In this document: one piece after another, positions 1 through 6,334 of the stretch
Position numbering within the stretch: the stretch's first letter is position 1
Layout of the letters: the number at the start of each line of letters is the position of its first letter
NCBI GenBank assembly: GCA_900768005.1
Contig: CAAGBE010000026.1
Location: forward strand, 1-16,792
DNA length: 16,792 nt
From: Clostridia bacterium
GTDB lineage: Bacteria; Bacillota; Clostridia; UMGS1883
Reading direction: 5' to 3'
The notes under the pieces: model-generated
What the model saw: the letters and a program-made list of their open reading frames with translations, nothing else
Database searches by the model: none
Told to the model about the DNA's origin: nothing
Made by a program: the position numbers and the translations under genes

Positions 1-1137
1 CTTTGCAAGGGTATCACCTGTAAGTGTGTATGAAAGCTTTGTAGCCGCACCAATGTCGCCTGCCTTAAGCTCGGGAACTTCTATCTGCTTCTTACCGCGG
101 ATAACATAAAGCTTACCGATTCTTTCATTAACATCCTTGGTTGCATTATATGCGGCAGAGTCTGCCTTTAAAGTACCGCTCATTACACGGATAAGGGAAA
201 TCTTTCCGTAGGAGTCTGCCAGCGTCTTGAATACAATCGCACTAAGAGGTGCCGATGCATCGCATATGGGATTTGTTTCTGCCTCCACTGGAGAGGGAAG
301 ATACTTGAGCATTGCGTCCATAAGTGAACGGACTGCAAATGTCTTATCCACACAGAATCCGCCGTAAACGGGAACAACCTGACCCTGCTTTACACTGCCT
401 TTAAGAACTGCACGCATTTCCTCGTCAGTAATAACGTCGCCTGCAAAATATCTTTCAAGAAGCTCGTCGCTTGTAAGTGCAACTGCTTCAACAAGTGCGT
501 CGTGGTATTTATCGTAAGATTCCTTCATATTGTCGGGAATCGGGATTTCTGTTTCAATATCATTTGCCACAGTGTATGCTTTACCGCTTACTACGTTGAC
601 ATAACCCTTTATTTCCTTGCCTTCCTTAATCGGGATTCTGAAAACTGCGGCACTTGCACCGAACTTATCGTGAATCTCTGAAACAACCTTGTCAAAGTCT
701 GCATTTTCATCATCCATCATATTGATGAACATCATCCTTGCCATACCACGGTCTGTTGCATATTTCCACGCCTTTTCTGTACCAACCTGAACGCCGTTTT
801 TCGCATTTATAACAATAAGAGCACTCTCCGCTGCACGGATACCGCCCATAGCCTCCCCTGCAAAGTCAAAATATCCGGGAGTGTCAATAAGGTTAAGCTT
901 TGAATCCGGTATTTTGGGAGTATGCCATACACAAGGAGCCATAGAAAGGTTAACAGAAATCTTTCTCTTGGTCTCTTCCGGGTCGTAGTCGCTTACAGTT
1001 GTACCGTCTGCAATCTTGCCGAATCTGTCAGATGCACCGGCTTTATGTAAAATCGCTTCAACCAGCGATGTCTTTCCTGCTCCGCCGTGTCCTAATACTA
1101 CTACGTTTCTGATGTTTTCTCCACTAAATACATTCAT
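1..1137 (-). CDS. Elongation factor G-like translational GTPase (FusA2-like), 5' part, cut by the window edge
   Basis: The first 379 residues of an EF-G-type GTPase are visible; EF-G proteins are near 690 residues, so roughly half is outside the window. The P-loop GHGGAGKTS lies at residues 16-24, the G3 motif DTPGYFDF at about 85-92, and switch I carries DYDPEETKRKIS (50-61), the form seen in EF-G-like paralogues rather than in canonical EF-G. The domain II beta barrel begins near residue 310. The G4 motif, normally NKxD, reads NMMD at 139-142, so the usual lysine is missing. I chose ATG 1137 because an AAAGGCGG ribosome site lies just upstream and the nearby ATG at 1133 is out of frame and closes quickly. 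A folded leader precedes it. Canonical EF-G is probably encoded elsewhere. This paralogue's role is not established; family assignment is secure, function is not. Confidence 0.9.
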   Translation of the reverse strand, partial: MNVFSGENIRNVVVLGHGGAGKTSLVEAILHKAGASDRFGKIADGTTVSDYDPEETKRKISVNLSMAPCVWHTPKIPDSKLNLIDTPGYFDFAGEAMGGIRAAESALIVINAKNGVQVGTEKAWKYATDRGMARMMFINMMDDENADFDKVVSEIHDKFGASAAVFRIPIKEGKEIKGYVNVVSGKAYTVANDIETEIPIPDNMKESYDKYHDALVEAVALTSDELLERYFAGDVITDEEMRAVLKGSVKQGQVVPVYGGFCVDKTFAVRSLMDAMLKYLPSPVEAETNPICDASAPLSAIVFKTLADSYGKISLIRVMSGTLKADSAAYNATKDVNERIGKLYVIRGKKQIEVPELKAGDIGAATKLSYTLTGDTLAK

Positions 1138-1387
1138 TGCCTAAACCGCCTTTCTACGAAGATGCATAAAGGGCGTCGATTCCGTCCTCTCACACGATTT
1201 TTACTGTGTGAGTGCATCTCGTTTTTTGTATAATATACGAAGAGTACCTCCGTATATTAATTTTACTATAAATTGTTATGTTTATATATCCGTATAATAC
1301 ACAATAATTTAATTTTTCTTTCGTCATTTTGCACAAAGGAATAATATTTTTTTCTATTTTTTTGTTGATTATGTCAAACAAAAGTGC
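1138..1387 (-). promoter_or_regulatory. Non-coding leader of the EF-G-like gene with two inverted repeats and a possible leader peptide
   Basis: This 250-base AT-rich stretch separates asnA's terminator from the EF-G-like start. On the minus strand it holds a hairpin with arms AATATACG/CGTATATT (1251-1258 with 1232-1239). Nearer the gene is a nested structure: outer arms GATGCA/TGCATC (1213-1218 with 1161-1166) enclosing a hairpin with arms CTCACAC/GTGTGAG (1206-1212 with 1189-1195). A 27-codon ORF, ATG at 1217 to TGA at 1134-1136, is rich in arginine and its stop overlaps the EF-G-like start as ATGA. It has no good ribosome site. A TTGACA at 1372-1377 has no convincing -10 at the right distance, so I do not assign the promoter. 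It matches no riboswitch class that I recognise. Confidence 0.35.
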
Positions 1388-1421
1388 AAAAAAACAGAAA
1401 TTCCTCTTAAAGAATTTCTGT
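1388..1421 (-). terminator. Rho-independent terminator of asnA
   Basis: Ten-base arms ACAGAAATTC (1394-1403) and GAATTTCTGT (1412-1421) enclose an 8-base loop. On the minus strand the stem is followed by a run of seven T. It lies just after the asnA stop codon and closes the 3D-protein/flippase/asnA unit. A T-run on the other side makes it potentially bidirectional, although no plus-strand gene ends here. Confidence 0.85.
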
Positions 1422-1430
1422 TTTTTATTA

Positions 1431-2438
1431 TTAAAGTAAAAATATTCCGTTTTCTTGGCAAACCTCACGCATTTCACCGGGCCATACAGAAACCTGTACT
1501 TCACCGATATGCGCCCTACCCAGCATCTGCATACAGAGTCTTGACTGACCGATACCGCCACCGATTGTAAGGGGCAGGGTCTCGCTGTCAATCATCTTGT
1601 GATAGTCAAACTGCATTCTGTCGAGGGCATTTCTTTCTGTAAGCTGTGCTTTAAGAGTTTCCTTGTCCACACGAATTCCCATAGAAGAGATTTCAAGACT
1701 GCGGCCAAGAACGTCATTCCACACCAGAATATCACCGTTAAGCGACCAGTCGTCGTAGTCGGGTGCTCTTCCGTCGTGGGGCTTTCCACTCTTTAATGCC
1801 TTACCAATCTGCATAATAAATACTGTCTTGTACTTTCTTGTAACAGCATCTTCTCTTTCCTTGTCGCTGTAGCCGGGATACATATCCTCTAGCTCCTGAG
1901 CCGTTACAAAGTAAACTTCTCTCTCAATAGTTTTGGAAAGAATGGGGAATTCTTCACAGAGGATGTCCTGTGTATCTGCCGCAGCACGCACAATTCTTGT
2001 TACACAATCCTTGAGGAAGTCAAGAGTACGGTCTTCCCTATTGATAACTCTTTCCCAGTCCCACTGGTCAACGAAAAGGGAATGAACATTGTCAACCTTA
2101 TCATCACGGCGTACTGCATTCATATCTGTATAGATACCCTCACCCGGCTGATAACCGTAACGGTAGAGAGCCATACGCTTCCACTTTGCAAGGGACTGAA
2201 CGATTTCAACAATACCGTCACATTCCTTGGTGTCAAATTCAACCTTGCGTTCAACACCGTTGAGGTCGTCATTTATACCGCTGTCCTTTCTTACAAGAAC
2301 GGGGGCGGTTACTCTGTCAAGATTAAGTTCACGTGCAAGCTTCTTCTGAAAATTATCTTTAACAATTTTTATTGCTCTCTGTGTTTCACGGAGAGTCAGC
2401 TTGGCTGTATATTCTTTTGGTAATATCAAACCTTCCAT
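1431..2438 (-). CDS. asnA: Aspartate--ammonia ligase (asparagine synthetase A)
   Basis: AsnA makes asparagine from aspartate, ammonia and ATP in the cytoplasm, releasing AMP and pyrophosphate. It is a homodimer with a class II aminoacyl-tRNA synthetase fold. The 335-residue length matches the family (about 330). Recognisable segments are the N-terminal LPKEYTAKLTLRETQRAI, VFVDQWDWE-like LFVDQWDWE at 121-129, and the motif 3 region GGGIGQSR at 293-300 followed by MLGRAHIGEVQVSVWP. An AGAGG ribosome site precedes ATG 2438. The gene starts 37 bases after the flippase stop, with no promoter or T-box visible in the gap, so it is probably co-transcribed with the upstream genes and ends at the terminator at 1388-1421. 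The link to envelope genes may be only positional, although asparagine can also serve in peptidoglycan cross-bridges in some Firmicutes. No irregularities were seen. Confidence 0.96.
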   Translation of the reverse strand: MEGLILPKEYTAKLTLRETQRAIKIVKDNFQKKLARELNLDRVTAPVLVRKDSGINDDLNGVERKVEFDTKECDGIVEIVQSLAKWKRMALYRYGYQPGEGIYTDMNAVRRDDKVDNVHSLFVDQWDWERVINREDRTLDFLKDCVTRIVRAAADTQDILCEEFPILSKTIEREVYFVTAQELEDMYPGYSDKEREDAVTRKYKTVFIMQIGKALKSGKPHDGRAPDYDDWSLNGDILVWNDVLGRSLEISSMGIRVDKETLKAQLTERNALDRMQFDYHKMIDSETLPLTIGGGIGQSRLCMQMLGRAHIGEVQVSVWPGEMREVCQENGIFLL

Positions 2439-2475
2439 TTTGACGCCTCTTTTCTGTGCAGTCTATTTTTCTATT

Positions 2476-4017
2476 TTACCGCCCGAGGGCTGTTTTGTCA
2501 ACACCGAGAACAGGTTTTTTTGCGTTATTTTCCCTGCAAAGATGAAGTATCCACCTTATATCATCACGGGAAACTCCGCTTCCCACATAGAGAAGTGAAA
2601 CATAAAAGCAAAGGTACACGGCAATTTTAAGATATACCGTTGCCGTGGGAAAGGCTATATTACAAAAAACTCCTGCCCCTGTCGAGCATATCAGAGCCGT
2701 TAAAATTCCCATAGCTTTAAAATCAATGCTTGTTACCTTTGAAAGTCTTCTGATGCTCAGGTATGCATTAAAAATTTCTTTTATATACATAACTGCTATG
2801 TAACCGATTATTGCTACACGGGGTAGCAATATAAAAAGGAGAACTACATTCATAATTCCCTCAAGCACATTATAAACCATTGAATAAACCTGCTGACCAA
2901 GACCCTTAAGACAGCCGTCTGTTACACAGTCAATATATATAACAGGAACAATGAGCGCAAATATTTTTATATAAAAACCTGCCTCGATGCTATTATACAC
3001 TGCTTTTCCTAAAAGTCCCGAATAGAAGTACATAACCCCTGCCACTCCAAAGCTGAAAACGACTCCTATCCTCAATGCACGGTTTACAATGTAGCTTACA
3101 CCAAGCTTTTTGCCCTGCACCTGAGCCTGAGTAAGCCTCGGCACAAGAATTTCGCCCAATGCACCTAAAAGTGCCGCGGAAAACATTACTACGGGAAAAG
3201 CCATCTGCGTAATTACACCATAAGTAGAAAATGCTGCGGAGCTTTTCATACCGCTTTTTTTAAGTCCGTGAGGAATTATTATCTGTCCGAGTGAAGATAG
3301 TCCTGTCCGCATATAGGCACTGACAGCAAGAGGCAGGGCAGTATTACCAAGCCTCCTAAGATTTTTGTCCGTGGGAGAATTTTCTTTTTTGTTTATTGCT
3401 TCTGCAAAATAAAGAAGAAGCATACCGACAGCAAGACACCCCTCCCCTATAAGCATACCAACGGATAGGATATCCGTCACGCTAAGCGGTATGTTTTTGG
3501 AAAAGGCAAGCATAACAAAAAGGATTCTTAACACCTGTGCACCAATCTCAACTACTACAAGGCGGAAAACCTTCTGCTTTGCCGCAAAAAATCCCTCTGC
3601 TACGCTTCCAAATGCAATAAGAGGCATTGAGATTGCCATTATTCTGAGAGCTGATGCTACGGAGGAATCCATTACCCAATAACGTGATAAAAGGTCAGCA
3701 CCAAAAAACATTGTAAGCCCCGATACAATTCCGAAAAACGAGGCATAGAGAAAAGCACATCGCATAAGAGAGAATGGATGGGGATTGCCCTGGCTTTCTT
3801 CCTCCGCTACAAGACGTGTTACACTAAAGCGGATTCCTGATATGGAAACTGTTGCAAATACAACTCCCACAGATGATATAATACCGAATATACCCAGTTT
3901 CTCCGCACCTATTGCTGATGCCAGATAGGATTGGAAAAACAGTGTAAAAAACCTCAGAATAATTGTACTTAACGCAAGAATAAGCGTGTTCTTCAATAAC
4001 TTTGATGCACTTTCCAT
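2476..4017 (-). CDS. SpoVB/MurJ-like polysaccharide or lipid II flippase, MOP superfamily
   Basis: A 513-residue integral membrane protein with about 14 hydrophobic segments and few charged residues. It begins MESASKLLKNTLIL, runs into LRFFTLFFQSYLASAIGAEKLGIFGI, and continues in the PST/SpoVB pattern; B. subtilis SpoVB has 518 residues. Relatives move undecaprenyl-linked wall precursors across the membrane. SpoVB itself acts in spore cortex synthesis, and other paralogues serve vegetative wall or polysaccharide export. The sequence alone does not separate these. The reading frame is open upstream to 4149, but that would overlap the 3D-protein gene. ATG 4017 has a GGAGGG ribosome site nine bases away at 4027-4032 and fits the family N-terminus. 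That ribosome site lies partly inside a hairpin. It sits between a 3D-domain wall protein and asnA in one apparent operon. Confidence 0.88.
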   Translation of the reverse strand: MESASKLLKNTLILALSTIILRFFTLFFQSYLASAIGAEKLGIFGIISSVGVVFATVSISGIRFSVTRLVAEEESQGNPHPFSLMRCAFLYASFFGIVSGLTMFFGADLLSRYWVMDSSVASALRIMAISMPLIAFGSVAEGFFAAKQKVFRLVVVEIGAQVLRILFVMLAFSKNIPLSVTDILSVGMLIGEGCLAVGMLLLYFAEAINKKENSPTDKNLRRLGNTALPLAVSAYMRTGLSSLGQIIIPHGLKKSGMKSSAAFSTYGVITQMAFPVVMFSAALLGALGEILVPRLTQAQVQGKKLGVSYIVNRALRIGVVFSFGVAGVMYFYSGLLGKAVYNSIEAGFYIKIFALIVPVIYIDCVTDGCLKGLGQQVYSMVYNVLEGIMNVVLLFILLPRVAIIGYIAVMYIKEIFNAYLSIRRLSKVTSIDFKAMGILTALICSTGAGVFCNIAFPTATVYLKIAVYLCFYVSLLYVGSGVSRDDIRWILHLCRENNAKKPVLGVDKTALGR

Positions 4018-4020
4018 AAT

Positions 4021-4057
4021 AAAAATCCCTCCACACTTAATGTATGAAGGGATTTTT
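4021..4057 (-). terminator. Hairpin after the 3D-protein gene that overlaps the flippase ribosome site (terminator or attenuator)
   Basis: Ten-base perfect arms AAAAATCCCT/AGGGATTTTT surround a 17-base loop on the minus strand, and the 3' arm ends in a T-run just before the flippase ATG. The flippase ribosome site GGAGGG (4027-4032) spans the loop and the 3' arm, so folding would cover AGGG. It can therefore act as a partial terminator of the 3D gene, as a translational block for the flippase, or both. No separate flippase promoter is visible. Confidence 0.55.
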
Positions 4058-4100
4058 CTGAAAATGACTGCAACGACCTCATCACAACCACTTTGCTTAT

Positions 4101-4910
4101 TTAATTCAATACATATACACGGCACTTTCTTCTGCCGAACTGGATACATTCGTATCTTGTTCTGTAACAGAGGTCAACTCTGTTACCCTTGATTGCTCCG
4201 CCTGTATCTGCCGCAACTGCGTAGCCGTAGCTCCAGCTTCCGTCAAGTGCTTCAATATACACTCTTGAGCCGAGAGGAATAACTCTGGGGTCTACCGCAA
4301 TAACACCCTTATCAAGAGGAACGCCTGTTGCAGTCTGTCCTGCATATCCGCCGTTTTCCTCGGCAGAAAGGTCATATGCGGTAGCTTCACAGGTAATTAC
4401 ATACTTGTAGTCAAGCATGCCCTTGTTTACGGGAGCATCCTTAGATGCATTCTTATTTCCGTATTCTACAATCTTATCAACGGGCTGTTTAACGATTTCC
4501 TCAGAAACAGCTTCACGGGAAACCTCTACGCCTTTTTCATACTTTACCTTGTAGGTAACATTCTTCTCACCATTCACACCCTCCTGCACGGTATTGATTG
4601 TACCTGCTTCGAGCATGGGGTTGAGCCTTTTAACAATACTGAAATTAAACTCCTCTGCTACTGTTTCGTCCTTGTAGGCAACCTTTCTGTTCAGGTCGGA
4701 ATTTTTATCATTCATTTCGGGGGAAAGAACTTTTGCACTTGCTACAATTACAGAATCGGAGGAAAGATATTCTCCGAGAGCCTTTGCTCTTACATCATCA
4801 ATACTGTTGTAAGTAAAGGGTGCTGCCAATGCGGAAAAATTACTTGTAAATATTAAAACTATCGCACTGATAAGGGCAATTCTTGCCTTAACCTTTTTTG
4901 TTGCAAACAT
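4101..4910 (-). CDS. Secreted cell-wall protein with G5 and 3D domains
   Basis: A 269-residue protein with a signal peptide (lysine-rich start, hydrophobic core to about residue 30, then ALAAP). A DUF348/G5-like region follows, with VTYKVKYEKGVEVSRE near 118-133. The C-terminal 3D domain (about 174-249) carries three conserved aspartates in AVDPRVIPLGSRVYI, AADTGGAIKG and NRVDLC, and ends in FGRRKCRVYVL. The 3D fold is related to MltA-type barrels; relatives include YabE, YocH and YuiC, which hydrolyse or remodel peptidoglycan. It is therefore likely an extracellular wall hydrolase or lytic transglycosylase. ATG 4910 is preferred: AAGGA lies ten bases upstream, whereas the in-frame GTG at 4919 is almost on top of it. 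It is first gene of the unit leading to the flippase and AsnA, driven by a consensus promoter with a WalR-like site upstream. Confidence 0.9.
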   Translation of the reverse strand: MFATKKVKARIALISAIVLIFTSNFSALAAPFTYNSIDDVRAKALGEYLSSDSVIVASAKVLSPEMNDKNSDLNRKVAYKDETVAEEFNFSIVKRLNPMLEAGTINTVQEGVNGEKNVTYKVKYEKGVEVSREAVSEEIVKQPVDKIVEYGNKNASKDAPVNKGMLDYKYVITCEATAYDLSAEENGGYAGQTATGVPLDKGVIAVDPRVIPLGSRVYIEALDGSWSYGYAVAADTGGAIKGNRVDLCYRTRYECIQFGRRKCRVYVLN

Positions 4911-4963
4911 TAAAATCACATCCTTTTCGGCGGGGGAAATACCCCTTTCCGTTTGCCTTGCTC

Positions 4964-4992
4964 ATTATAAACAACAAAAAGGTGTTTGTCAA
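4964..4992 (-). promoter_or_regulatory. Consensus sigma-A promoter of the 3D-protein operon
   Basis: On the minus strand TTGACA (4987-4992) and TATAAT (4964-4969) are separated by exactly 17 bases, a full consensus match. An A-rich UP-like stretch lies upstream. The start of transcription would be near 4957, giving a leader of about 47 bases that contains a small GGGG/CCCC hairpin (4932-4945) just before the ribosome site. Confidence 0.9.
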
Positions 4993-5008
4993 GCTTTTTT
5001 GCCATTTT

Positions 5009-5025
5009 TGTTATAACTTTGTAAC
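5009..5025 (+). promoter_or_regulatory. Candidate WalR (YycF) binding site
   Basis: TGTTAT-AACTT-TGTAAC matches the published low-GC Gram-positive WalR consensus TGTWAH-N5-TGTWAH in both hexamers and in spacing. It lies about 16 bases upstream of the -35 of the 3D-protein promoter, centred near -60, in opposite orientation to the gene. B. subtilis yocH, another 3D-domain gene, belongs to the WalRK regulon. No WalR gene is in this window, so the assignment rests on motif and context. Confidence 0.45.
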
Positions 5026-5110
5026 ATTTTTTTAATTTTTTGTGGTTGGCTTTTTCTAAAAACGCAATATATTGGGGTTGTTATTTTCTTTGATTTTGTT
5101 ACATTTTAAG
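5026..5110. other. AT-rich intergenic stretch with no recognised element
   Basis: Between the WalR-like site and the terminator at 5111-5144 the DNA is rich in T-runs on the plus strand. It contains single TGTTAT and TGTTAC hexamers (near 5078 and 5098) but no second properly spaced pair, ORF or promoter that I can support. Confidence 0.5.
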
Positions 5111-5144
5111 AAAAAACAGCGGCTTATGTAAGCCGCTGTTTTTT
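5111..5144 (-). terminator. Strong terminator after the small secreted-protein gene
   Basis: A GC-rich stem (ACAGCGGCTT paired with AAGCCGCTGT) lies within longer A/T arms, 5111-5125 with 5130-5144. On the minus strand it is followed by a T-run. The TAA stop of the upstream gene (5143-5145) overlaps the base of the stem. It ends the mazE-mazF-secreted protein unit. Confidence 0.9.
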
Positions 5145-5541
5145 ACTGTATTGTATAATTTCCTTTTATCATAATCAGGCAATCGGTTGAGGTTTTAACA
5201 CCTCTTCCATCGTCAAGGGGTACAATAAGAAGATGGTTTCCCTGTACGGCAGTTCCGTTTGCAAGGTCGTAACCCATTGTAACATCGCTGACACCGCCTT
5301 TTTGTGTGCCGATAATATTACAGGTACCCATTCTGAGAATCATTTCTGTACCGGCAGAGCAGATTACACTCTTTCCTGCAGGCACTTCAATTACCTTAAA
5401 CTTGATTTGGGGAGACAAAACGCTTTCAATATAGCTTTTTGTAACGAGTGGGTCGTCCTCTGTTCCCGGCTGTGCCGCATAAACTACTGCCGCAATGCTG
5501 AGGCACGTAACGGCAAAAAACAAAATAACTCTCTTTTTCAT
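5143..5541 (-). CDS. Small secreted conserved protein of unknown function
   Basis: A 132-residue exported protein. MKKRVILFFAV and a hydrophobic core form a signal peptide ending near VVYAAQ. The mature part starts PGTEDDPLVTKSYIE, then has a beta-rich region (FKVIEVPAGKSVICSAGTEM, MILRMGTCNIIG) and ends GNHLLIVPLDDGRGV...MIKGNYTIQ. From memory, similar short proteins with the same 'DPLVTKSY...GTE.ILR...DDGRG' layout are widespread in Clostridia without an assigned role; I could not check this. ATG 5541 is chosen because AAAGGA lies eight bases upstream; the in-frame ATG at 5550 touches that site. It begins 13 bases after mazF, which suggests co-transcription, and finishes in the terminator at 5111-5144. 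Confidence 0.82.
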   Translation of the reverse strand: MKKRVILFFAVTCLSIAAVVYAAQPGTEDDPLVTKSYIESVLSPQIKFKVIEVPAGKSVICSAGTEMILRMGTCNIIGTQKGGVSDVTMGYDLANGTAVQGNHLLIVPLDDGRGVKTSTDCLIMIKGNYTIQ

Positions 5542-5554
5542 TTGTAACATCCTT

Positions 5555-5905
5555 TCAATTGCCTATAAGCCCGAAGCTTACTGATATGGCATCATTTACT
5601 TTTATCATTTGCAGTTCATCTAATTTACCGATTTTTTCCCGAAGGCGCTGTTTGTCAATGGTCCTGACCTGCTCCAAAAGAATCACACTATCACGGGAAA
5701 GCCCGTATTGCTGTGCATCAAGCTCAATATGTGTGGGAAGCTTCGCCTTATTGATTTTGCTTGTAATTGCCGCCGCTATAACGGTGGGGCTATACTTGTT
5801 CCCTACATCATTCTGTACTACCAGAACAGGCCGAATGCCACCTTGTTCAGAACCTACCACAGGACTTAAATCAGCATAAAAAATGTCACCGCGTTTTACT
5901 ATCAA
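5555..5905 (-). CDS. ndoA: MazF/NdoA-type endoribonuclease toxin
   Basis: A 116-residue PemK/MazF-family toxin that cuts single-stranded RNA at a short sequence (UACAU in the B. subtilis relative). The N-terminus MIVKRGDIFYADLSPVVGSE is nearly the same as Bacillus NdoA, followed by QGGIRPVLVVQNDVGNKYSP. The catalytic arginine (GGIRPV) and the later threonine (AAITSK) of this family are present, as is RDSVILLEQVRTIDKQRL. Length matches the 116 residues of NdoA. The start lies two bases after the antitoxin stop, so translation is probably coupled. It looks intact and active. In Firmicutes this pair is a chromosomal core locus, often near alr or acpS; here the neighbours are nnr and a secreted protein. 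Confidence 0.96.
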   Translation of the reverse strand: MIVKRGDIFYADLSPVVGSEQGGIRPVLVVQNDVGNKYSPTVIAAAITSKINKAKLPTHIELDAQQYGLSRDSVILLEQVRTIDKQRLREKIGKLDELQMIKVNDAISVSFGLIGN

Positions 5906-5907
5906 AC

Positions 5908-6189
5908 CTATTCACTCTCCGATAAAAATTCCTCGTAGATTTCACATGCACTTTCATCGGATAACAGAGAATCTTCGGCAAGAGAAAGATTTATCCTGCC
6001 CATTTCCAGATATCCCTTTTTCATTTGTTCCTTTAATTCAATTTTCTTAGTTTCGTCAATATACCTTTTCACTGCCAGTGCAACAATTTCACTTCGTGAC
6101 CGATTAAGTGACGAGGCGAGTCGGTCTGTCTCCTCAACCAAAAAATCGGGCAATGTGACAGATACCTTGCGCTGTGCCATACTTTCCAT
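5908..6189 (-). CDS. MazE/NdoAI-type ribbon-helix-helix antitoxin
   Basis: A 93-residue antitoxin, the same length as Bacillus NdoAI. The N-terminal ribbon RKVSVTLPDFLVEETDRLA and the helices RSRSEIVALAVKRYI form a ribbon-helix-helix DNA-binding domain. The C-terminal part, KKGYLEMGRINLSLAEDSL, matches the toxin-binding tail pattern (GYMEMAKINL in Bacillus) and ends in an acidic stretch. ATG 6189 has a GGGGG ribosome site eight bases upstream and is preferred to the in-frame ATG at 6180. It is the first gene of the unit driven by the promoter at 6222-6250. Antitoxins of this type usually repress their own promoter, but I do not see a clear palindrome over this one. Confidence 0.93.
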   Translation of the reverse strand: MESMAQRKVSVTLPDFLVEETDRLASSLNRSRSEIVALAVKRYIDETKKIELKEQMKKGYLEMGRINLSLAEDSLLSDESACEIYEEFLSESE

Positions 6190-6221
6190 CTGACATGCCC
6201 CCTATAATAAATGCTGTATCC

Positions 6222-6250
6222 ATTATACTACAATATTTACGGCAGGTCAA
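6222..6250 (-). promoter_or_regulatory. Sigma-A promoter of mazEF
   Basis: Minus-strand TTGACC (6245-6250), a 17-base spacer and TATAAT (6222-6227) give 11 of 12 consensus positions. Transcription would start near 6215, about 26 bases before mazE. The promoter lies in the 145-base gap after nnr, so the toxin-antitoxin pair can be expressed separately from the upstream penicillin-binding protein/nnr run. Confidence 0.85.
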
Positions 6251-6334
6251 ATGTAAGTTATTCCATTTATGTAGGTATATCGGCTGTGCCATCTACATTT
6301 TCATTATGCACAGTTTTTTCCTATCTGATACAAT

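Noticed and set aside
1190..1591. 133-codon minus-strand open frame across the asnA 3' end and the intergenic region
   Set aside because: It starts inside asnA in another frame, crosses asnA's terminator, has a Lys/Phe/Ile composition of translated AT-rich DNA and no ribosome site.
4018..4149. 44-codon N-terminal extension of the flippase frame
   Set aside because: It overlaps the end of the 3D-domain gene, has no ribosome site, and the family N-terminus starts at the internal ATG 4017.
6284..6319. CTGTGC/GCACAG inverted repeat followed by six T on the plus strand, like a terminator
   Set aside because: The stem is only six bases with an 18-base loop, and no plus-strand gene ends there. For the minus-strand nnr gene the T-run is on the wrong side.
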